Shown in pieces: positions 1 to 6,796 of a stretch of DNA of 14,453 nt. The position numbers were made by a program, and so were the translations under genes. The stretch is from positions 1-14,453 of the forward strand of contig CAZFSO010000056.1 in assembly GCA_964522095.1 (NCBI GenBank), given 5' to 3'. Source of the DNA: UBA6054 sp964522095. Lineage in GTDB: Bacteria > Planctomycetota > Phycisphaerae > Phycisphaerales > UBA1924. The notes under the pieces are model-generated. The model had not been told where the DNA came from. It made no database searches and saw only the letters and a list, made by a program, of their open reading frames with translations. Each line of letters opens with the position of its first letter. Within the stretch, counting starts at the first letter, position 1.

Positions 1-310
1 AGGGGACGCCCATGCGGTCGAGCAGGTCGATGATGCGCGGGGCCCAGTTGGCCATCTCGAGGACGGGGTGCTGGTCGGCGAGGAAGTCCCCGCCGTAGAT
101 CGACTCGTCGAAGTGCTCGTACTCGGAGTATCCCTGCTGGCGGGCGACCTCGTTGCAGGCGTTGATGCCGCCCTGGGCGCACACCGAGTGGGACCGCTTG
201 ACCGGGACCATGCTGAACAGGTCCACGGGCAGGCCCGCCTCGGCGATGCGCACCGCCGCGGCCAGCCCCGCCAGCCCGCCACCGACCACGATCACACGCT
301 GCTCTGCCAT
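1..310 (-). CDS. sdhA: Succinate dehydrogenase flavoprotein subunit, N-terminal part (partial)
   Basis: Only the first 103 codons lie in the window; the gene continues past base 1. The protein starts MAEQRVIVVGGGLAGLAAA, a Rossmann FAD-binding glycine motif at residues 9-19. It then has the KRSHSVCAQGGIN block (39-50), whose His41 matches the histidine that carries covalent FAD in SdhA/FrdA proteins. The DESIYGGDFLADQ stretch (68-80) is also typical. The subunit oxidises succinate to fumarate and passes electrons to the iron-sulfur subunit, on the cytoplasmic face of the membrane. The ATG at 308-310 has a GAGG ribosome site (316-319) five bases upstream. sdhC lies 56 bases upstream on the same strand, giving the order C-A seen in Bacillus-type enzymes; sdhB would be expected beyond the left edge. 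Identification is firm; the distinction from fumarate reductase rests on the neighbour. Confidence 0.95.
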   Translation of the reverse strand, partial: MAEQRVIVVGGGLAGLAAAVRIAEAGLPVDLFSMVPVKRSHSVCAQGGINACNEVARQQGYSEYEHFDESIYGGDFLADQHPVLEMANWAPRIIDLLDRMGVP

Positions 311-312
311 TC

Positions 313-324
313 AAACCTCGGTTC
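313..324. promoter_or_regulatory. AAACCTCGGTTC motif before sdhA
   Basis: This 12-mer in the sdhC-sdhA gap matches, in 11 of 12 positions, the palindrome AAACCTCGGTTT at 1779-1790 upstream of the DUF1844 gene. Here it includes the sdhA ribosome site (GAGG on the minus strand). It could be an operator or a short RNA hairpin over the ribosome site, or chance. No regulator is known from the window. Confidence 0.25.
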
Positions 325-366
325 GTCTGCCGGCGGGTGTTCGCCCCGCCGGGCGTTTGGGTTGGA

Positions 367-1212
367 TCAATCCCGGGCCGTGGCGGCCTGCGCGGTGGGG
401 GCTTCCTGGTTCTCCGACGGCGCGACGGGGTGCTTTTCCTCGAGCATGCGGGCCTCGACGCGGCGCGTCGCCTCGTAGTCGGCGAAGTAGACCGCCCCGA
501 GCGCCGACCACGCCGCCGCCATCAGGCCCACGCCGATGACCGCGCAGACCACGCCCCAGCGGCGCATGGCCTTCTCGGTGATGGTCAGGCCCCAGGTGAT
601 CGCCGCGGTCCACAGCCCGTTGGCGAAGTGGAACACCAGCAGCGAGACGCCCAGGAAGTACCCGATCGAGACGATCAGCCCGGCGACGGTCCAGCCGTCG
701 GTCGAGCCCTGGATGGCCGCGACGAGCGTCGAGGCGCTGAAGTCGTGCGACCACCGCGTCCCGCCGGGCACGAGGAAGGTCCAGCCCCAGCGCAGGGTCG
801 CGACGTGGTAAAAGATGAACAGGATGCCGACGTAGCCCGACCAGCGCTGCAGCGCGTACCGCCAGTTGTCCTGGTAGGGGTAGTTGGCGACGTTGCGCCT
901 GCCGGTCGTGGCGTAGTACACCCCGAGCACGGAGTGGAAGATGATCGAGACCCACAGGGTGATCTCGATCAGCAGGAGGTGGGGCACCTGGGTGTTGATC
1001 CAGGACACCTCCTTGTTGAAGTAGGTCACCCCGCCGTCGAGCAGCGGCACGTCGTGGCCCTCGGCCCGCAGGCCGTACTTGCCCCAGGCCAGCGAGGAGT
1101 TGGTCACCAGGTGCAGGATCAGGAAGACGCCGATGGGCACGATGCCTGTCAGCGAGTGCAGGCGGCGGACGAGGAAATGGTGCTTCTCGAGGAACCCTTG
1201 GCGTCTGCTCAC
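367..1212 (-). CDS. sdhC: Succinate dehydrogenase cytochrome b558 subunit (di-heme, five-helix type)
   Basis: This is the membrane anchor that passes electrons from succinate to quinone through two b hemes. Five hydrophobic helices are visible at about residues 22-40, 78-100, 125-145, 175-200 and 220-243. His34, His93, His136 and His195 each sit in a helix, at spacing matching the four heme ligands of the Bacillus subtilis subunit (28, 70, 113, 155), so an axial pairing 34/136 and 93/195 is expected. At 281 residues it is longer than the roughly 200 of B. subtilis. The extra length is a loop between helices 1 and 2 (about 41-77) and a hydrophilic C-terminal tail (about 245-281). The start is GTG at 1210-1212 with GGGAG about eight bases upstream; no in-frame ATG fits better. 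It lies between the DUF1844 gene and sdhA on the same strand, probably as one operon. Confidence 0.93.
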   Translation of the reverse strand: MSRRQGFLEKHHFLVRRLHSLTGIVPIGVFLILHLVTNSSLAWGKYGLRAEGHDVPLLDGGVTYFNKEVSWINTQVPHLLLIEITLWVSIIFHSVLGVYYATTGRRNVANYPYQDNWRYALQRWSGYVGILFIFYHVATLRWGWTFLVPGGTRWSHDFSASTLVAAIQGSTDGWTVAGLIVSIGYFLGVSLLVFHFANGLWTAAITWGLTITEKAMRRWGVVCAVIGVGLMAAAWSALGAVYFADYEATRRVEARMLEEKHPVAPSENQEAPTAQAATARD

Positions 1213-1295
1213 GGTCGCGACTCCCGGTGCGGGGGCGGGCTGAGGAAGAAGCGCCCGGGCGGACGGCGCGGGCGCGGGTGGGGCGGAAGGGGGGG

Positions 1296-1760
1296 TTATC
1301 GACCGGCCGGGGGCTGGCCCGGCATCGGGCCGGGGCTGAAGCCCTGCGCGACCTGCTGGCTGGTGAGTTTGCCCTCCGCCTGGGCGCGCATCACGGCGTC
1401 GTAGACCTCGACGAAGATCGAGCGCAGTTCGGCCAGGGTGCCCTTGATCAGTTCGGCCTCCTCGGCGCTGAGGTTGCCCTTGGTCTTCTCCTCGATCACG
1501 CCCAGCAGGTCGATCTGCATCTTGGCGACGTCCAGGGCGACCACACCCCGACCGGACTGGTCCGGGATCTGTCCCAGGTACATCAGCGCCTGCGAGGTGA
1601 GCAGCGTGACCAGGTGCTCGAAGGACGGCTGGTCGGGCATCGCGTCCGGGTCGGGCCCCGCCTTGGCCGCCTCGGTCTGGGCGAGTTTTTCCTTCTCGGC
1701 CCGGGCCGCCGACTTCCAGTCGTCATCGACGATAATCTTCGGTTGGTTGGCGTCCGCCAC
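1296..1760 (-). CDS. DUF1844 domain protein
   Basis: A soluble 154-residue protein matching the DUF1844 family. The N-terminal IIVDDDWKSAARAEKEKLA (9-27) is followed by a Pro/Asp-rich linker. The core (about 45-125) contains SFEHLVTLLTSQALMYLG and ALDVAKMQIDLLGVIEEKTKGNL, the family hallmark. No signal peptide or membrane helix is seen, and the last 15 residues are Pro/Gly-rich. The family has no established function. The start is GTG at 1758-1760, chosen because a strong GAGGAGG ribosome site (1766-1772) lies five bases upstream. The stop is 83 bases from sdhC on the same strand, so co-transcription with succinate dehydrogenase is likely. A role in assembling or regulating that complex is a guess from position only. 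Confidence 0.88.
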   Translation of the reverse strand: MADANQPKIIVDDDWKSAARAEKEKLAQTEAAKAGPDPDAMPDQPSFEHLVTLLTSQALMYLGQIPDQSGRGVVALDVAKMQIDLLGVIEEKTKGNLSAEEAELIKGTLAELRSIFVEVYDAVMRAQAEGKLTSQQVAQGFSPGPMPGQPPAGR

Positions 1761-1765
1761 GGCGG

Positions 1766-1772
1766 CCTCCTC
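1766..1772 (-). promoter_or_regulatory. Shine-Dalgarno site deciding the GTG start of the DUF1844 gene
   Basis: The minus strand reads GAGGAGG, nearly the full anti-16S complement, five bases before GTG 1758-1760. It fixes a non-ATG start. Confidence 0.7.
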
Positions 1773-1778
1773 GGTACG

Positions 1779-1790
1779 AAACCTCGGTTT
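1779..1790. promoter_or_regulatory. Palindrome AAACCTCGGTTT in a divergent intergenic region
   Basis: A 5+2+5 inverted repeat in the 90-base gap between the divergent DUF1844 and lipoprotein genes. It is embedded in a direct repeat of ACGAAAC (1776-1782 and 1793-1799). A near copy lies before sdhA at 313-324. Its position before the first visible gene of the sdh group fits an operator, but this is inferred from symmetry and recurrence only. Confidence 0.3.
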
Positions 1791-1837
1791 GCACGAAACA
1801 GTTCATGGTAGGCCGACACGGGCCCTGACCCGGGCGC

Positions 1838-1846
1838 AAAGGGGAA
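1838..1846 (+). promoter_or_regulatory. Shine-Dalgarno site supporting the TTG start at 1851
   Basis: AAAGGGGAA ends four bases before TTG 1851-1853. This start also places the signal peptide exactly at the N-terminus, so the rare TTG codon is preferred. Confidence 0.6.
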
Positions 1847-1850
1847 TCGA

Positions 1851-3107
1851 TTGACGACGCAACGACGCGTAACAGCCGCCTCGGCGGGCCTCGCCCTGCT
1901 GCTCGCGTCCGGCTGCACCGGGCTGCCGGGCTCGCCCCTCGCGGGCGACGCCGCCCGGCCCGTGCGGGCCGAAGCCTTCTCCTCGGCCCCCGTGCCCGCC
2001 GACCGGCAGGCCGCGCCGGCGCCCGCGGCCGCCACCGAGTCGGAGCCCGGCCCGGCCGGCGCCGACGCGGCCTTCGGCGCCGAGCCGGTCGTGGTGGGGG
2101 GGTGGTCGCCCGCGCCCGCGGAGGGCCGGGCGCCCGCGCCGGGCGGGCTCGAACTGGTCGACGCCAAGGTCGGGGACATCAACGGGCGGCCGATCTACAT
2201 CAGCAGTTTCTTCGAGCCCATCGAGGCCCGGCTCATCGCCGAGGCCGGGCGGCTGAGCCGCAACGAGTGGCGCCGCCTCGCGGCCGAGGAGATCATCCGG
2301 CCCCGCCTCGACGGCCTGATCGCCGACGAACTGCTGCGGGCCGAGGCGCTGGCCGCCCTCAACCCCCAGCAGCGTCAGGGCCTGCGGGCCTTCCTGACCG
2401 GCTTCCGGCGCGACCTGCTCAGCGAGAACCTCGGCTCCGAGCAACTCGCCCGCCGGCGCGTCGAGGCGGGCACCGGGCGCTCGCTCGACGAGGCCCTGCG
2501 CCAGAAGGAGACCGACACCCTGATCAGCCTGGCGCTGTTCCAGCAGATCAACCGGCGCATCAACGTGTCGTGGCGCGACATCCGCCAGCGCTACGAGCGG
2601 GACCAGCACGTCTACCGCCCCCCGCCCACCGCGCGCTTCCGCCTGATCCGCGTGCCGACCGAGAACGGGGAGGCGGTCGCGCGCATCGCCGAGCGCCTCG
2701 GCGCCGAGCCGTTCGAGGAGGTCGCCGCCGACCCGGCCAACACCTTCCGCCCCGACGAGGGCGGGCTGCACGAGGCGACCGTCGAGGGCGAGTTCGCCGA
2801 GTCGCAGTTCTTCGGGGCCGCGACGCTCAACGAGCGGGCCCGGGCGCTCGAACCCGGGCAGGTCGACGGGCCGTTCGAACTCGGGTCGAACACCTCGTGG
2901 CTGCTGCTCGAGGAGGTCGAGCGGACCAGCGTCTCGCTGTACGAGGCCCAACTGCGCATCAACCAGGAACTGACGCTCGAACGCCGGCGCCAGGAGCAGC
3001 AGGCCTACCTCGACCGGCTCATCGAGCGCGCCCGCGTCCACAACCGCGACGAGATGTTCCTGCGCCTGATGCGCATCGCCGAGGAACGCTACGGGCCCAA
3101 GGGGTGA
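1851..3107 (+). CDS. SurA/parvulin-like peptidylprolyl isomerase lipoprotein
   Basis: A 418-residue exported protein, probably a periplasmic folding factor. Residues 1-22 form a lipoprotein signal peptide (basic start, a run ending LALLLASGC, Cys22 as lipidation site). Residues 23-100 are a Pro/Ala/Gly-rich, likely disordered linker. Residues 105-250 are helical and resemble a SurA-type chaperone N-domain. Residues 258-360 show the outline of a parvulin (PpiC) fold: ARFRLIRVPT, a DEGGLHEATVEGEF loop in place of the usual GGDLG-type motif, then ALEPGQVDGPFEL and a final strand at WLLLEEV. The C-terminal helix (about 361-418) is Arg/Glu-rich. The isomerase motifs are weak, so it may act only as a chaperone. 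The start is TTG at 1851 with AAAGGGGAA just upstream (1838-1846). The stop overlaps the YraN-family gene. Confidence 0.82.
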   Translation: MTTQRRVTAASAGLALLLASGCTGLPGSPLAGDAARPVRAEAFSSAPVPADRQAAPAPAAATESEPGPAGADAAFGAEPVVVGGWSPAPAEGRAPAPGGLELVDAKVGDINGRPIYISSFFEPIEARLIAEAGRLSRNEWRRLAAEEIIRPRLDGLIADELLRAEALAALNPQQRQGLRAFLTGFRRDLLSENLGSEQLARRRVEAGTGRSLDEALRQKETDTLISLALFQQINRRINVSWRDIRQRYERDQHVYRPPPTARFRLIRVPTENGEAVARIAERLGAEPFEEVAADPANTFRPDEGGLHEATVEGEFAESQFFGAATLNERARALEPGQVDGPFELGSNTSWLLLEEVERTSVSLYEAQLRINQELTLERRRQEQQAYLDRLIERARVHNRDEMFLRLMRIAEERYGPKG

Positions 3108-3541
3108 TCGGCCGCCTGCGGCGGGCATGGCCGCGCCCCCGCGAGGACCGCGCGGGCGTGTGGAAGCGCGGCGAGCGGGCCGCGGCCCGCGCGATGCGCC
3201 GCGCCGGCTGCCGCGTGCTGGCCCGCAACCTCGTGCTCGGCCCGGGCGAGATCGACCTGCTCTGCGAGGACCGCGCGAGCGGCGAACTGGTGGTCGTCGA
3301 GGTCAAGGCCCGGCTCGGGCGGGGCGACGACGCCCGCCCGGAGGAGACGGTCACGGCCGCCAAGCGGCGCAAACTCGTCCAACTGGTCCGCGCGCTGCAG
3401 CGCGACCCCAAGGCCCGGGGCCGGCCGGTCCGGGTCGACGTGGTGGCGGTGGTCTTCGCGCCCGGGCGGCGACGGCCCGTCGCGGTGCGGCGCTACGAGC
3501 GGGCGGTGACCGCCCGCGACACGGTCAGAGCAGGCGCTTGA
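3104..3541 (+). CDS. YraN family (UPF0102) endonuclease-like protein
   Basis: A 145-residue protein with the YraN/UPF0102 signature. From the GTG start at 3104 it shows KRGERAAARAMRRAGCRVLARN (21-42), GEIDLLCED (48-56), LVVVEVKAR (62-70), VTAAKRRKLVQLV (83-95) and PVRVDVVAVVF (108-118). Asp51 and Glu66-x-Lys68 fit a PD-(D/E)xK nuclease-type site; the family's substrate is not settled, although links to DNA processing have been proposed. GTG 3104-3106 overlaps the preceding stop (GTGA), suggesting translational coupling. An in-frame GTG at 3158 is an alternative that would remove 18 residues lying before the conserved core. The 3' end overlaps the convergent HIT gene by 17 bases. An Arg-rich surface fits nucleic acid binding. 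Confidence 0.87.
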   Translation: MIGRLRRAWPRPREDRAGVWKRGERAAARAMRRAGCRVLARNLVLGPGEIDLLCEDRASGELVVVEVKARLGRGDDARPEETVTAAKRRKLVQLVRALQRDPKARGRPVRVDVVAVVFAPGRRRPVAVRRYERAVTARDTVRAGA

Positions 3542-3977
3542 TCTGCTTGCCGATCTCGTGCGCCTCTTCCAGCGTCAGGGTGCCGGGGTTCCAGCCGAAC
3601 TCCAGGCCCGGGCCGTTCTCCTTGTCGGGCTTGCCCCGCACGGGCACGCCGCGGCCCTTGAAACGGGGGATCACGTGGAAGTGCACGTGGGGCACCGCCT
3701 GGTGGGCGTCGGCGCCGTTGTTCTGGAGGATGTTGACCGACTCGGCCCCGGTGACCTTCTTGAGGGCCCGGACGATGCGGGGCAGCACGCGCCCGACCGC
3801 CGCGGCGAACTCGTCGGACAGGGCGTCGATGGTCTCGGCCGGCTCCTTGGGGATCACCAGGGCGTGCCCCTCGGAGAGCGGGTTGATGTCGAGGATGGCG
3901 ATGACGTGGTCGTCCTCGTAGATCTTGTGGGACGGGACCTCGCCTCGGATGATCTTGGAAAAGATGGAATCGGTCAT
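3525..3977 (-). CDS. HIT family nucleotide hydrolase (HINT-like)
   Basis: A 150-residue histidine triad protein. It starts MTDSIFSKIIRGEVPSHKIY, the usual N-terminus of HINT-type bacterial members. It continues with AILDINPLSEGHALVIPK (27-44), the NILQNNGADAHQAVPHVHFH region (82-101) and a HxHxH triad at His97/99/101, with His99 as the expected nucleophile. Such enzymes hydrolyse nucleoside phosphoramidates or related nucleotidyl compounds in the cytoplasm. It is longer than the usual 110-140 residues because of a C-terminal tail (about 105-150). The reading frame is open further upstream, but ATG 3975-3977 gives the family start. There is no Shine-Dalgarno site; a TACCAT box lies six bases upstream (3984-3989), suggesting a leaderless message. 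It is divergent from mutL. Confidence 0.94.
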   Translation of the reverse strand: MTDSIFSKIIRGEVPSHKIYEDDHVIAILDINPLSEGHALVIPKEPAETIDALSDEFAAAVGRVLPRIVRALKKVTGAESVNILQNNGADAHQAVPHVHFHVIPRFKGRGVPVRGKPDKENGPGLEFGWNPGTLTLEEAHEIGKQIKRLL

Positions 3978-3983
3978 GGCGGG

Positions 3984-3989
3984 ATGGTA
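3984..3989 (-). promoter_or_regulatory. Candidate -10 box (TACCAT) for a leaderless HIT gene
   Basis: On the minus strand TACCAT ends six bases before the ATG, with no ribosome site between. That spacing would put the transcript start at or next to the start codon. No clear -35 box is visible because the upstream bases are almost all G and C. Confidence 0.4.
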
Positions 3990-4028
3990 GTGGGGCCCGG
4001 TCCGCCGGGCGGGCGGGCGGCCGGCGCG

Positions 4029-4034
4029 TACGAT
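4029..4034 (+). promoter_or_regulatory. Candidate -10 box (TACGAT) for a leaderless mutL
   Basis: TACGAT ends five bases before ATG 4040, and GGGCC is the only sequence between. There is no recognisable ribosome site or -35 hexamer. The upstream region holds (GGGC)3GG at 4007-4020. The same arrangement is seen for the divergent HIT gene. Confidence 0.38.
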
Positions 4035-4039
4035 GGGCC

Positions 4040-5974
4040 ATGCGCACCGAAGGGGCCGTCCAGCCCGAGACGACGCCCGCCCCAGCCCCCACGCGGCCAC
4101 CCGCCCGGACACCCGGCGCCATCCAGCGCCTCCCGCCGCTGCTGGTCAACCAGATCGCGGCCGGCGAGGTGATCGAGCGCCCCGCGTCGGTCGTCAAGGA
4201 GGTCGTTGAGAACGCCATCGACGCCGGGGCCACGCGCATCACCGTCGAACTCGAGGGGGGGGGCGTCGAACTGATCCGCGTCAGCGACGACGGCTCGGGC
4301 ATCCCGCCCGAGCAGATGCCGCTAGCGGTCGCGCCGCACGCCACCAGCAAGATCCGCGACGCCCAGGACCTCGACCGCATCGGGACGATGGGCTTCCGCG
4401 GCGAGGCGCTGGCGTCGATCGCCTCGGTCTCGCGCCTGCGCATCGTCTCCCGGGCCGAGGGCCTGGACGAGGCCTGCGAACTCTGCGTCGAGGGCGACAC
4501 GAGCGCCGCGCCACGCCCGGCCTCCCGGGCGCGCGGCACCACGGTCGAGGTCCGCAACCTGTTCTTCAACACCCCCGCGCGGCGCAAGTTCCTCCGCACC
4601 GCCGGCACCGAGCAGACCCGCTGCATCGAGTGGCTCCGCGACCTGGCCATGGCCCACCCCGCCCTGGCGGTCCGCTGCCTGTGCGACGGCGCGCCCCGCA
4701 TGGACCTGCCCCCCGGCCAGACGCCGCGCGAGCGGGCGCTGGCGATCCTCGGACGCGAACTGGAGACCCAACTGCTCGAGGTGAGCGTCGACCGGTTCGA
4801 CGACGCCCGCGGCGTGCTCGTCTGGGGGCTCGTCGGCCTCCCCTCCGTCGCCCGCGCCACCGCCAAGGCCCAGCACCTGTTCCTCAACGGGCGCACCATC
4901 CGCGACCGCACCGTCCAGCACGCCCTGCGCGAGGCCTACCGCGGCCTGATCGAGCCCGGGCGCCACCCGACCGCCGTCCTGATGATCGAGATGTCGCCCG
5001 GCGCGGTCGACGTCAACGTGCACCCCGCGAAACTCGAGGTCCGCTTCCGCGACCAGTCCATGGTGCACCGGGCGATCTACCACGGCGTGCGCGACGCCTT
5101 GCGCAAGGCCGACGTCACGCCCACCGCCCTGCAGCGCCTGCCCGGCCTGGGGGGCACTGCCGTCCTGCCGCCGGCGCCCACGCCCGTAGACCAGCAGGTC
5201 GACCGCCTCGTGGCGTTCCTCAAGTCGCGCCCGGCGACCGAGACGCCGGAGGCCGAGGAGCCCGAACGCCTGCGCGACGAGATCCGCCGCGTGCTCGACG
5301 AGCCGGCGCCGCGCGGGTTCGCGCCCGCGCCCCAGCCGCCAGCCCCCGGCGACGCGGACGCCGTCACGGACCTGCCCCGCGTGCGACCGGCGGACCGTGT
5401 GCTGCAGGTCCACTCGAGTTACCTCATCACCCAGGACGCGCACGGCGTGGTCATCATCGACCAGCACGCCCTGCACGAGCGCGTCATGTTCGAGAAACTC
5501 CTCGCCCGCGTCACCGGCGGCGGGTCGTCGTCGCTCGAACGCCAGCAACTCCTCACGCCCATCGTCATCGAGTCCGGGCGCGACACCGTCGGCGCGGTCG
5601 AGGAACTCGCCCCGCTCTTCGACCGGCTGGGCTTCGAGATCGGCCCGATGGGCCCGAAGTCCGTCGGCGTGCGGGCCGTTCCGACATTCCTGGTCTCCCG
5701 GGGCGTCGAGCCCGGCGCGTTCGTCGAGGAACTGCTCGACCGCGCCGTCGAGGAGGGCTTCACGCCCGACAGCGAGGAAGCGCTGCACGAGGTGCTCGAC
5801 ATGATGGCGTGCAAGGCGGCCGTCAAGGCCGGCGACCGGCTCAGCGACGCCGAGATGGACGAACTGATGCGCCTGCGCGAGACGGTCGAGCGCTCGGGCA
5901 GTTGCCCCCACGGGCGGGCGACGACGGTGCGCCTGACCATCGCCGAACTCGAACGCCTCTTCGACCGGCGCTGA
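4040..5974 (+). CDS. mutL: DNA mismatch repair protein MutL (endonuclease type)
   Basis: A complete 644-residue MutL, the MutS partner that directs strand removal in mismatch repair. A Pro-rich N-terminal extension (1-28) precedes the GHKL ATPase domain: INQIAAGEV-like (37-44), catalytic Glu57 in ENAIDAG, DDGSGI (83-88), GFRGEAL (118-124), and the S5-fold transducer with LFLNGR and DVNVHPAKLEVRF. A Pro/Glu-rich linker (about 375-450) leads to the C-terminal dimerisation domain. There DQHALHERVMFE (474-485) exactly fits the DQHA(x)2E(x)4E metal-binding motif of nicking MutL proteins, along with ACKAAVKAGD (590-599) and CPHGR (622-626). The residue after CPHGR is Ala, where Pro is usual. An own endonuclease implies a methyl-independent pathway without MutH. 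No mutS is in the window. The ATG at 4040 lacks a ribosome site. Confidence 0.97.
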   Translation: MRTEGAVQPETTPAPAPTRPPARTPGAIQRLPPLLVNQIAAGEVIERPASVVKEVVENAIDAGATRITVELEGGGVELIRVSDDGSGIPPEQMPLAVAPHATSKIRDAQDLDRIGTMGFRGEALASIASVSRLRIVSRAEGLDEACELCVEGDTSAAPRPASRARGTTVEVRNLFFNTPARRKFLRTAGTEQTRCIEWLRDLAMAHPALAVRCLCDGAPRMDLPPGQTPRERALAILGRELETQLLEVSVDRFDDARGVLVWGLVGLPSVARATAKAQHLFLNGRTIRDRTVQHALREAYRGLIEPGRHPTAVLMIEMSPGAVDVNVHPAKLEVRFRDQSMVHRAIYHGVRDALRKADVTPTALQRLPGLGGTAVLPPAPTPVDQQVDRLVAFLKSRPATETPEAEEPERLRDEIRRVLDEPAPRGFAPAPQPPAPGDADAVTDLPRVRPADRVLQVHSSYLITQDAHGVVIIDQHALHERVMFEKLLARVTGGGSSSLERQQLLTPIVIESGRDTVGAVEELAPLFDRLGFEIGPMGPKSVGVRAVPTFLVSRGVEPGAFVEELLDRAVEEGFTPDSEEALHEVLDMMACKAAVKAGDRLSDAEMDELMRLRETVERSGSCPHGRATTVRLTIAELERLFDRR

Positions 5975-6008
5975 GCGGGCCCGCCACGCCCGGCAGCGCC
6001 GCCCGGAT

Positions 6009-6051
6009 GGAAACAACGCCCGGCGTCCGGGGGGACGCGGGCGTTGTTTCC
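6009..6051. terminator. Bidirectional hairpin terminator between mutL and the stress gene
   Basis: The arms GGAAACAACGCCCGGCGTCC (6009-6028) and GGACGCGGGCGTTGTTTCC (6033-6051) pair along 19 positions with one bulged base and a four-base loop. The outer stem is A-rich on one side and T-rich on the other. Read in either direction it gives a strong GC hairpin flanked by A/T, which suits the convergent genes ending at 5974 and 6121. Confidence 0.75.
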
Positions 6052-6120
6052 GGTACACCGGCCGCGGACGAACGGGCGGCCCGTGGTTGGAAAGGGGGGA
6101 GAGAAACGGAGAGAGATGAA

Positions 6121-6615
6121 TCAGGCGTGCGAGACGCGGTCGGCGTTGTGCCGCTCGAAGATCTCCTTGACGAGCTTCTTCTCGTCGCCGTCCTTGCACT
6201 CAACGCCGATCAGGACGCTGCCGCGCTCGATGGCGTCCTCGTAGTGCTTGATCTCGTGCTCGGGGATGGCCAGCCCGATCAGCCCGCCGAGCACCGAGCC
6301 GCCGGCCGCGCCGGCGCCCGCGCCCGCCAGGGCGGCGACCAGGGGGCCGGCCACCACCAGCCCGGCCCCGCCGGTCGCGACCGCGCCGACCATGGTCAGC
6401 CCGGCGACGATCGCGCCGATCGCCCCGCCCGTGCCCGCGCCGATCGCGGCGCCCTCGGCCAGTTTCGTGTGCGTCTGCACGCCGAACGTGTCGGCGTCGA
6501 AGTCGTCCGAAGCGATGAAACTGATCCGCGACGGGTCGATCCCGGCGTTGGTCAGGGACTCGAGCGCGCTGGCCGCGTCGGCGTGGGTCTCAAAGATGGC
6601 GGTCGTGACTTTCAT
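6121..6615 (-). CDS. General-stress-type protein with glycine-zipper membrane segment
   Basis: A 164-residue protein. Residues 1-40 (MKVTTAIFETHADAASALES onward, to ISFIASDD) resemble the N-domain of YflT/GSP17M-like general stress proteins, a small alpha/beta module. Residues 52-117 are almost wholly Gly/Ala/Val/Leu, with repeated GxxxG spacing (GAAIGAGTGGAIGAIVAG, then GAGAGAAGGSVLGGLIG). This is a glycine zipper able to form one or two membrane-inserting hairpins. The C-terminal part (118-164) returns to a soluble alpha/beta pattern (SVLIGVECKDGDEKKLVKEI). No signal peptide is seen. Molecular function is unknown; a stress or envelope role is inferred from family resemblance. The ATG at 6613-6615 has a GGAGGAA ribosome site (6618-6624). 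It is monocistronic, convergent with mutL and divergent from the SGNH hydrolase. Confidence 0.82.
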   Translation of the reverse strand: MKVTTAIFETHADAASALESLTNAGIDPSRISFIASDDFDADTFGVQTHTKLAEGAAIGAGTGGAIGAIVAGLTMVGAVATGGAGLVVAGPLVAALAGAGAGAAGGSVLGGLIGLAIPEHEIKHYEDAIERGSVLIGVECKDGDEKKLVKEIFERHNADRVSHA

Positions 6616-6723
6616 GGTTCCTCCGGTTGCAAGGTCGGAAGCCGGGTGCCTCCGTCGTCGCAACCAGATTGCCCGCCGGGCATGCGGCCATGGTGAGAAG
6701 AACGTGAATACGGAGAAATCTTG

Positions 6724-6759
6724 CGGGCAGAGGCCCGGTCGCGGCACGCTCTCTGCCCG
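6724..6759. repeat. Inverted repeat in the 6616-6802 intergenic region
   Basis: CGGGCAGAG (6724-6732) pairs perfectly with CTCTGCCCG (6751-6759) across an 18-base loop. It lies in the 187-base gap between the divergent stress protein and SGNH hydrolase genes, about 45 bases before the latter's start. It could be an operator or a 5' RNA structure for the minus-strand gene. It lacks the T-run of a terminator on the plus strand. Confidence 0.35.
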
Positions 6760-6790
6760 GAAAAGGGTGGTATCGGGCCGCGGCTTGCGG

Positions 6791-6796
6791 TACCCT
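6791..6796 (+). promoter_or_regulatory. Candidate -10 box (TACCCT) for a leaderless SGNH hydrolase gene
   Basis: TACCCT ends six bases before ATG 6803, with GCCAAG between and no purine-rich ribosome site. This matches the layout upstream of the HIT and mutL genes. No -35 hexamer is convincing. Confidence 0.35.

Noticed and set aside
337..1404. A 355-codon plus-strand open frame opposite sdhC and the DUF1844 gene
   Set aside because: It is the antisense shadow of two well-recognised minus-strand genes in very GC-rich DNA. Its composition is Gly/Arg/His/Asp-rich with no motif.
1803..3128. A 441-codon minus-strand frame opposite the SurA-like gene
   Set aside because: Low-complexity Leu/Gly/Asp/Arg translation with no recognisable domain. 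The plus strand carries a signal peptide, a linker and a coherent fold.
4322..6199. A 625-codon minus-strand frame opposite mutL
   Set aside because: mutL is unambiguous on the plus strand; the antisense frame has shadow composition and runs across the terminator hairpin.
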